Shown piece by piece: positions 59,341-64,000 of a stretch of DNA of 64,000 bases. The position numbers and the translations under genes were made by a program. The notes beneath the pieces were generated by a model, which was given only the letters and a program-made list of their open reading frames with translations, searched no databases and was not told where the DNA came from. Origin of the DNA: Hydractinia symbiolongicarpus (lineage: Eukaryota; Cnidaria; Hydrozoa; Anthoathecata; Hydractiniidae); the NCBI RefSeq assembly GCF_029227915.1, contig NC_079887.1, forward strand, positions 23,433,650 to 23,497,649. The letters run 5' to 3'. The first letter of the stretch is position 1. The number at the start of each line of letters is the position of its first letter.

Positions 59341-59562
59341 GTGCAGATAGCGATGTTTTACACTTCTTCAGAAAATGCTTTCCACTGACCATCTGGACTC
59401 TAGCAAAGACTAATCTTTAGCTGTAGAATGGAGAGTTCAGGTATGGTCAGTGGGTTACTAGTTTTGAAGTCAGTTAACAAGAAACCTGTAACACATAGGA
59501 GCTATAATATTAAAATATAAATGTTTTTGTCTGTCTACAAGAAATAAACTTTTGCACTTGTG

Positions 59563-59565
<3 letters not shown>

Positions 59566-59605
<40 letters not shown>
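59566..59605. repeat. (AAT)n microsatellite
   Basis: About 13 uninterrupted ATA/AAT units. Confidence 0.95.
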
Positions 59606-59607
<2 letters not shown>

Positions 59608-59925
59608 ATATTTATAGTGGCATGCCCAGAAAAATCGTTTTGCTTTTAGACAACAATTACAATTCTGGGGGCCACTAATCAGGTTTTATGTGTGCAATAA
59701 AGACCTGAAATAACACACCCAATTCTGTTTATGGCGTGTCAAGACTGAATATACACGATTTTGTTATAAGTTGTCAGTAAAATCTATATGTTCAAAAATA
59801 CATTGCACTAATATGTAGGTGTTGTAGGTGGGAGAAGAAACTATTACAAATAGTTATACTGATATAGATACTTCAGAATTCACATCTCAGGTTGAGTTGT
59901 TCTTTAAAACCAGGAACAAGTACTA

Positions 59926-60518
59926 CCTTATTACAAGAAATTAACGCTATGTGGATATTAATGCGGTTAAAAATAACAGGTCATTAATTAACGCGGTTGC
60001 TTGAGAAGACCTAGTTTAAGTGTGTGGAAATTAACGCGGTTAGAGACAAGTTTTTACAATTTTCATGTGACTAAACATTTTTTATTCAACAACAATTTAA
60101 TGCAAAAGTTAGTAGAAATGTCTACTCCATGGCATTGAATGGGTTCAAATGAATATAATTTGTACCCATTTCCCGAGTATTTTGATTGAACATCTAGTAT
60201 CCTTCTTGTTCTTTTCAGGTTAACATACCTCTGCGAGAAATAGCCATGAAATTAGTCGATGCGCGAAAATAAATTTTAATTGAGGACAAAAATTGTATGT
60301 ATATGATGTATATGATATGTATGTATACACTAGGCAGTTTTTAATCTTTTTTCATTTTTTTTTTTGAAGATCACAAATTAAGGGTGGTTTAATTAACACG
60401 GACCAGACATTAAGGTCGGTTTAATTAACACGGATCAGAAATTAAGGGCGGTTTTTATTAACGCGGTTGGAAGTCAACCACGTTAATAACCACACAGCGT
60501 TAATTTCGTGTAACAAGG
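59926..60518. mobile_element. Tc1/mariner-type MITE with TA target duplication
   Basis: A 43-bp terminal inverted repeat with about 6 mismatches (left CCTTATTACAAGAAATTAAC at 59926, right complement CCTTGTTACACGAAATTAAC ending at 60518) is flanked by TA at 59924-59925 and 60519-60520. The interior repeats ATTAACGCGGTT and ATTAACACGG at least five times in both halves. It has no transposase. TA duplication is the mark of the Tc1/mariner group. Confidence 0.85.
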
Positions 60519-60524
60519 TATTTT

Positions 60525-60990
60525 TGTGATTTGATTTGAGTCCAAATCTGTTCTTATTTTATTCATTTTTTGACAAACTTATGTTCTTATAATTAAAATA
60601 AACAGCTTGTATTTTTTAATAACTTTATTTTTTCCTTTAATTTTATCGTTTCTTCTCTGTTGGATTTTATTTAAATCTTGAAAAGGAAATTTTTTATATC
60701 ACAAAAAAAATCTTTTAATTTTTTTTTTAATTCTACGTAACAAAGCAGGGTTCAATCTGGTGATTCAAATCCCTGCATAGGATAAATTGTTTCAAGCAAC
60801 AGAGTACACCAATCAAGTAAATATTAAATACTTATGGATATTATTATGTTCACACCAAACAAGAATTCCAGTTGGAAATCTAATAGGGACCCTTCCTTAC
60901 ATATATTTTGGCAAATGCTGAACTTTTAACAGACTTTAAAGTTTTACAATATGTGTTTCCAATTGTGATGTACTTTATTCGTCATTTGTT
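60525..60990. other. No gene seen; upstream of SGNH hydrolase
   Basis: AT-rich. A splice-acceptor-like TGCTTTCACAG at 60995-61005 precedes the hydrolase ORF and could end an intron from a non-coding 5' exon. Confidence 0.35.
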
Positions 60991-61023
60991 TGAGTGCTTT
61001 CACAGATACGCTACATTTTAGAT

Positions 61024-61662
61024 ATGATGAGTACTATTAAAAGAATATTATGTTTTGGGGATTCTTTGACAGAGGGCTGGATCCAGGGAGGAAAGAGATT
61101 CCATCCCTATACAATGCAGTTAAAATCATTATTAGATAAGGAAGTGAAAAACAAATGTGAAGTAATCAATGAAGGACTGAGTGGAGAAATGGTGCATGGC
61201 GAAATGAACAAAAGGTTGCCACTTGTTTTAGTAAAGCATCCAGAAATTGACCTACTGGTTATACAGGGAGGGACAAATGATATTTTGCTAAACAAAGATT
61301 TGAAAGAAAAAATTGATTTATTTGAGAAGTTTAAAAATCTTGTTGAAATATCTAAGACTTACAACGTACCAAAAGTTTGTGTGTTAACTATAATGGAGGG
61401 GTATTACACTGACGCTGACGATGCTGTTATGACTCATACTGAAAGTAATCAGATTCGTGTCAAGTGTAACGAAAAGATAAGAAGTTACGCTGGACAAAAT
61501 CAAAACCTTGTTATTCTTTGTGATATAGAGCGGAGATTACCATATTTTGATTTGAATGAAAATGAGAAAAAGACTATGTGGGATGACTGCATTCATCCAA
61601 GTATTGCTGGTTATGAACAAATGGGAAGAGTAGTATTTGACCATATTAAGAATATTTTATAA
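61024..61662 (+). CDS. SGNH/GDSL-family hydrolase, single coding exon
   Basis: Predicted esterase or lipase of the SGNH superfamily. All four blocks are present: GDSLTEG with nucleophile S14 (11-18), NEGLSGE with oxyanion Gly (49-55), GGTND with N85 (82-86), and DCIHPS with the D188-x-x-H191 catalytic pair. At 212 residues it is the usual size for the small intracellular type. It has no signal peptide or membrane segment, so it is probably cytosolic. Start set at the ATG pair 61024/61027, directly before the first block; the frame is open further up to 60994, but an acceptor-like site lies there. Uninterrupted, with AATAAA overlapping the stop. Substrate unknown. The intronless state allows retroposition or transfer from a microbe; neither is shown. 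Confidence 0.92.
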   Translation: MMSTIKRILCFGDSLTEGWIQGGKRFHPYTMQLKSLLDKEVKNKCEVINEGLSGEMVHGEMNKRLPLVLVKHPEIDLLVIQGGTNDILLNKDLKEKIDLFEKFKNLVEISKTYNVPKVCVLTIMEGYYTDADDAVMTHTESNQIRVKCNEKIRSYAGQNQNLVILCDIERRLPYFDLNENEKKTMWDDCIHPSIAGYEQMGRVVFDHIKNIL

Positions 61663-61804
61663 TAAATTATACATATGTTTTTATACTCTTAACACAAGCA
61701 TATATGTTCTTTGCATAAACACTGAGCATGCAGTATCTGCCTTTAATTATGCCCCTTTTCTTAGTGATTTGAATAATAATATTTGTCATTATTAAAGCTC
61801 TCAC

Positions 61805-61845
61805 AGCAAAGAAACTGGCAATATTTTCTTGCCAGTTTCTTTGCT
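61805..61845. repeat. 17-bp perfect inverted repeat, 7-nt loop
   Basis: Arms 61805-61821 (AGCAAAGAAACTGGCAA) and 61829-61845 are exact complements. The loop is TATTTTC. It lies about 145 bases beyond the SGNH hydrolase stop codon, so it may be in the mRNA 3' region or just past it. Confidence 0.9.
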
Positions 61846-62039
61846 TTCAAAAAACCCTACTTGACTATATAGTTAGTGTAAATTTAGTTTTCTATTTTGT
61901 ATATATGTAACATCATTACACTGGCTGTGCACACCATATTATAATGACATAAACAGTCCCATAAATAGTACCAAATTTCGTGTTTTATTGATAAACAAAC
62001 TGTGTTACTACATACCTAATCTAAATATATAACACAAGA

Positions 62040-62400
62040 CGCCGTGGCTGTGGCGCCGTAGATTAGTGGTTATAGCTTTCGTACTCTGTGCGGGAGACCG
62101 GGGTTCGATTCCTCTTGACGGCGATTCAACATGGGCGAGTGAATGTTACCATAGCCCCGGGTTAACCCAAGCCATGTGAGGGAAATTGGGGAGATGGCAC
62201 ACTGTGTGAGCCGTTGGATGTTGCCGGGAGTTGTCTAGTAGAGCGTGGGCCCTACTAATTGGGTCTGCGTAGCTCAAAATGAGCATTAAATACTCTAGGA
62301 CTCTCCATCTAAGCCATGGCTCCTCCTGGAAATAATAGACAGGGTATATCCCTCGATATTTGTGAGGCTAGCCATGTAAAATATGCACATCTATCTAAGA
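62040..62400 (+). mobile_element. tRNA-derived SINE, family B, copy 2 (most complete)
   Basis: tRNA-like head GGCGCCGTAGATTAGTGGTT, ATAGC (A box), GTGCGGGAGACC, GGGGTTCGATTCCTC (B box). Body with GGGTTAACCCAAGCCATG and the shared core AGTTGTCTAGTAGAGCG, GTCTGCGTAGCTCAAAATGA. Tail ACTCTAGGACTCTCCATC, AAATAATAGACAGGGTATA, TTTGTGAGGCTAGCC. Longer and better preserved than the copy at 22822. Confidence 0.85.
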
Positions 62401-62579
62401 GTAGATAGTATTTGAAACATTTTGTGGAACTATCAAAACACAATAAATTTTCAAAGCAGTATTCAGTAAATTATAAAGAAGTGTCCAGGCCAGGACTCTA
62501 TGGAGCAAAGATGTTCATTGTTGCTTATTGTAGTAAATACGGTGACAATAATGTTGGTGCTTCAACTAGCTTTTTTCCA

Positions 62580-62827
62580 TACCGTAATCCTTTGATTAAA
62601 CGCTCCCTGTTCTATCAATAAATGCCCCCTCTAATAGACGCCATGTCCGGATTTTTTAAAAAAAAGACAACAGACACTGGGAAGCGAGGTGGCAAAAGAT
62701 ATGGTTGATTATTAAATTATATGCCTTCCATAAGCAAAAAAAAGAGAAAAATACAAAAATTTATACCTTCCTCCTTTAAACGCCTTCCTTAAATAGATGC
62801 CCCCTCAAAAAATTGAAAATAACGGTA
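62580..62827. mobile_element. MITE with TACCGTWAT ends
   Basis: TACCGTAAT at 62580 and ATAACGGTA ending at 62827 form short terminal inverted repeats. The interior has mirrored pieces AATAAATGCCCCCTCTAATAGACGCC and AAATAGATGCCCCCTC with AAACGCC. If TA is the target duplication, the true termini are CCGTWAT. Relatives at 15286-15400 and probably 4010-4440. Confidence 0.6.
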
Positions 62828-63273
62828 GGCTTTTATTCGAAGCATCAAAGTATTTGCATTTGATTTTTGACCCACAGCCTTTGTAGTTTGCCTCACTACC
62901 TGGCAATTGCGGACGCACATAACAGGCAGCAATTTTTTAAGAAAATGAAAAAAAAAATTAAATTAGACTGCCCCTAAAAACGTAATGCTTTAAATCATCG
63001 TATATGTTTTGTCATGCAGCACCCAGAAAATCATTTTACAAAGAATGTGATCAAACTGTGAGTTATTTATATCAACTATTACTCTAATGTTTTTTGCAAC
63101 AAAATAACCATTAAATAAGGGTTCAATTATACAAGCGGCCTACATTGCTCCAGCCCACAGCTGCAAAAAGAGTTTTTCTCTGCAGTCTGAAATTTCTATA
63201 AGCTGACTTTATATTACAATTTCAAACCCTGGTACTACACCAGGTAATTTTTCAACTTTACTTTAATTAAGTT

Positions 63274-63595
63274 ATGTTTACCCCTACTATAGTTAAAATG
63301 TCAAATAGCTGCAACAAAAACAAAAGATCAACAAAAGACAAACGAAAAGCTGTCAGACAACGATGGTCGAAAAGAGTTGTGAAGAAACAAAACGTGAAAA
63401 AATCTACAGGAAGAACGCACACTGAAAAGTATGCAAAGATAGAACAACCTGTCGTTCAAGCTGCAGAAGTTTTATCACAAAATGTTGAAGTGAAGAGAAA
63501 GGAATCAGATCAGGGCATGCTATTTAATTTTGCTAGTAAATTAGCTGTATATATTTCCTATCCTGTGTCAACAGCTGCTAAAATTGTGTTAAAGG
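63274..63595 (+). CDS. First exon of an unrecognised gene, continuing past the right edge
   Basis: ATG at 63274 (a second at 63298) opens a frame that is strongly basic at first (KNKRSTKDKRKAVRQRWSKR, residues 15-34), then mixed (EQPVVQAAEVLSQNVEVKRK), then hydrophobic (FASKLAVYISYPVSTAAKIV). It reaches a donor AAG|GTATGT at 63595/63596, after which the frame turns non-coding. The basic N-terminus suggests a nuclear or nucleic-acid-binding protein, or a cytosolic tail before a membrane segment. Family not recognised. No further exon was found before 64000. Confidence 0.5.
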
Positions 63596-64000
63596 TATGT
63601 TTCTTTAGATTTTACTACACAGGTCTTTCAATAAGGGGAGAGCAATTGCTCTTGCTCACACAAAGGCTCGCCCAATTCTAAGAAATGAGAATCTATCTGA
63701 GCCATTAATTGCTCCCCCAATTCCAAAAAATGTTTTTCTGGCTGAGTAATATGAATTCATCTCATATGGAAATCAATGTTCTCTTTCTTATTACTTACGG
63801 TAAAAAAAACTAAAATAGATAACAGACTGTGATAAAATCTGTGTTTATAACTTATTCTATTCATTTAGATTGCTTGCCCAGTTTATATTATTTTAACCTC
63901 GTGGGAGTGTTTTATTGCTCGGATGTCATTTTCCTATTAATAGGCCTAACTAAACATTGGTATTATATATTTTGATAATTCATAACTTATGAAATGTTGA

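Noticed and set aside
62043-62112. Possible functional tRNA gene
   Set aside because: A and B boxes are present, but the anticodon arm pairs poorly and the sequence continues as a SINE body shared with 22822-23095.

Overview
The window is eukaryotic: AT-rich DNA in which protein genes are split into short exons with ordinary GT/AG junctions, embedded in many SINEs, LINE tails, MITEs and microsatellites. The gene content fits an early-branching animal, most likely a cnidarian and plausibly a hydrozoan: an animal-type HPS4 gene, an intronless rhodopsin-like GPCR, a ribosomal protein L23A gene, and a vitamin B6 synthase gene (PDX1) of the kind retained in some sponges and cnidarians but lost in bilaterian model animals. 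The species assignment is inference; no sequence search was possible.

Layout. 1-4.7 kb: minus-strand gene running off the left edge, with four exons that all have the same 2-2 phase and a glutamine/aspartate repeat. 6.0-8.5 kb: five exon candidates of an unrecognised minus-strand gene. 8.6-10.1 kb: two inverted, nearly identical LINE 3' tails. 10.8-15.4 kb: transposon-rich DNA with a 210-bp tandem duplication, a 53-bp tandem-repeat element carrying a nested Helitron-like insertion, and a minisatellite. 15.7-20.3 kb: complete seven-exon PDX1 gene (minus). 20.4-28.6 kb: sparse, with an unrecognised two-exon gene end at 24.5-26.9 kb and a SINE. 28.7-29.7 kb: intronless GPCR (minus). 29.7-33.9 kb: no gene seen, a long CAA repeat and a SINE. 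34.0-44.1 kb: twelve-exon HPS4 (minus), with a 69-bp-stem hairpin and an old LINE copy in its introns. 46.1-46.7 kb: possible small gene. 48.2-52.7 kb: four-exon RPL23A (minus), including a 25-nt first exon. 53-60.6 kb: broken LINEs, another copy of the 53-bp repeat element and a TA-flanked MITE. 61.0-61.7 kb: single-exon SGNH/GDSL hydrolase (+). 62.0-62.8 kb: SINE and MITE. 63.3 kb to the right edge: first exon of an unrecognised + strand gene.

The genes are separate eukaryotic units, not an operon; I see no multi-gene system. The PDX1 and HPS4 models were built by hand from splice sites. Both keep frame through every junction (909 nt and 1779 nt) and recover family-typical sequence across exon joins, which is strong internal support for most exons. 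The points most worth a second look are the PDX1 gene in an animal genome, the large intronic hairpin in HPS4, the Helitron-like insertion with a visible empty site, the modular phase-symmetric exons at the left edge, and two SINE families that share a central domain under different tRNA-like heads.
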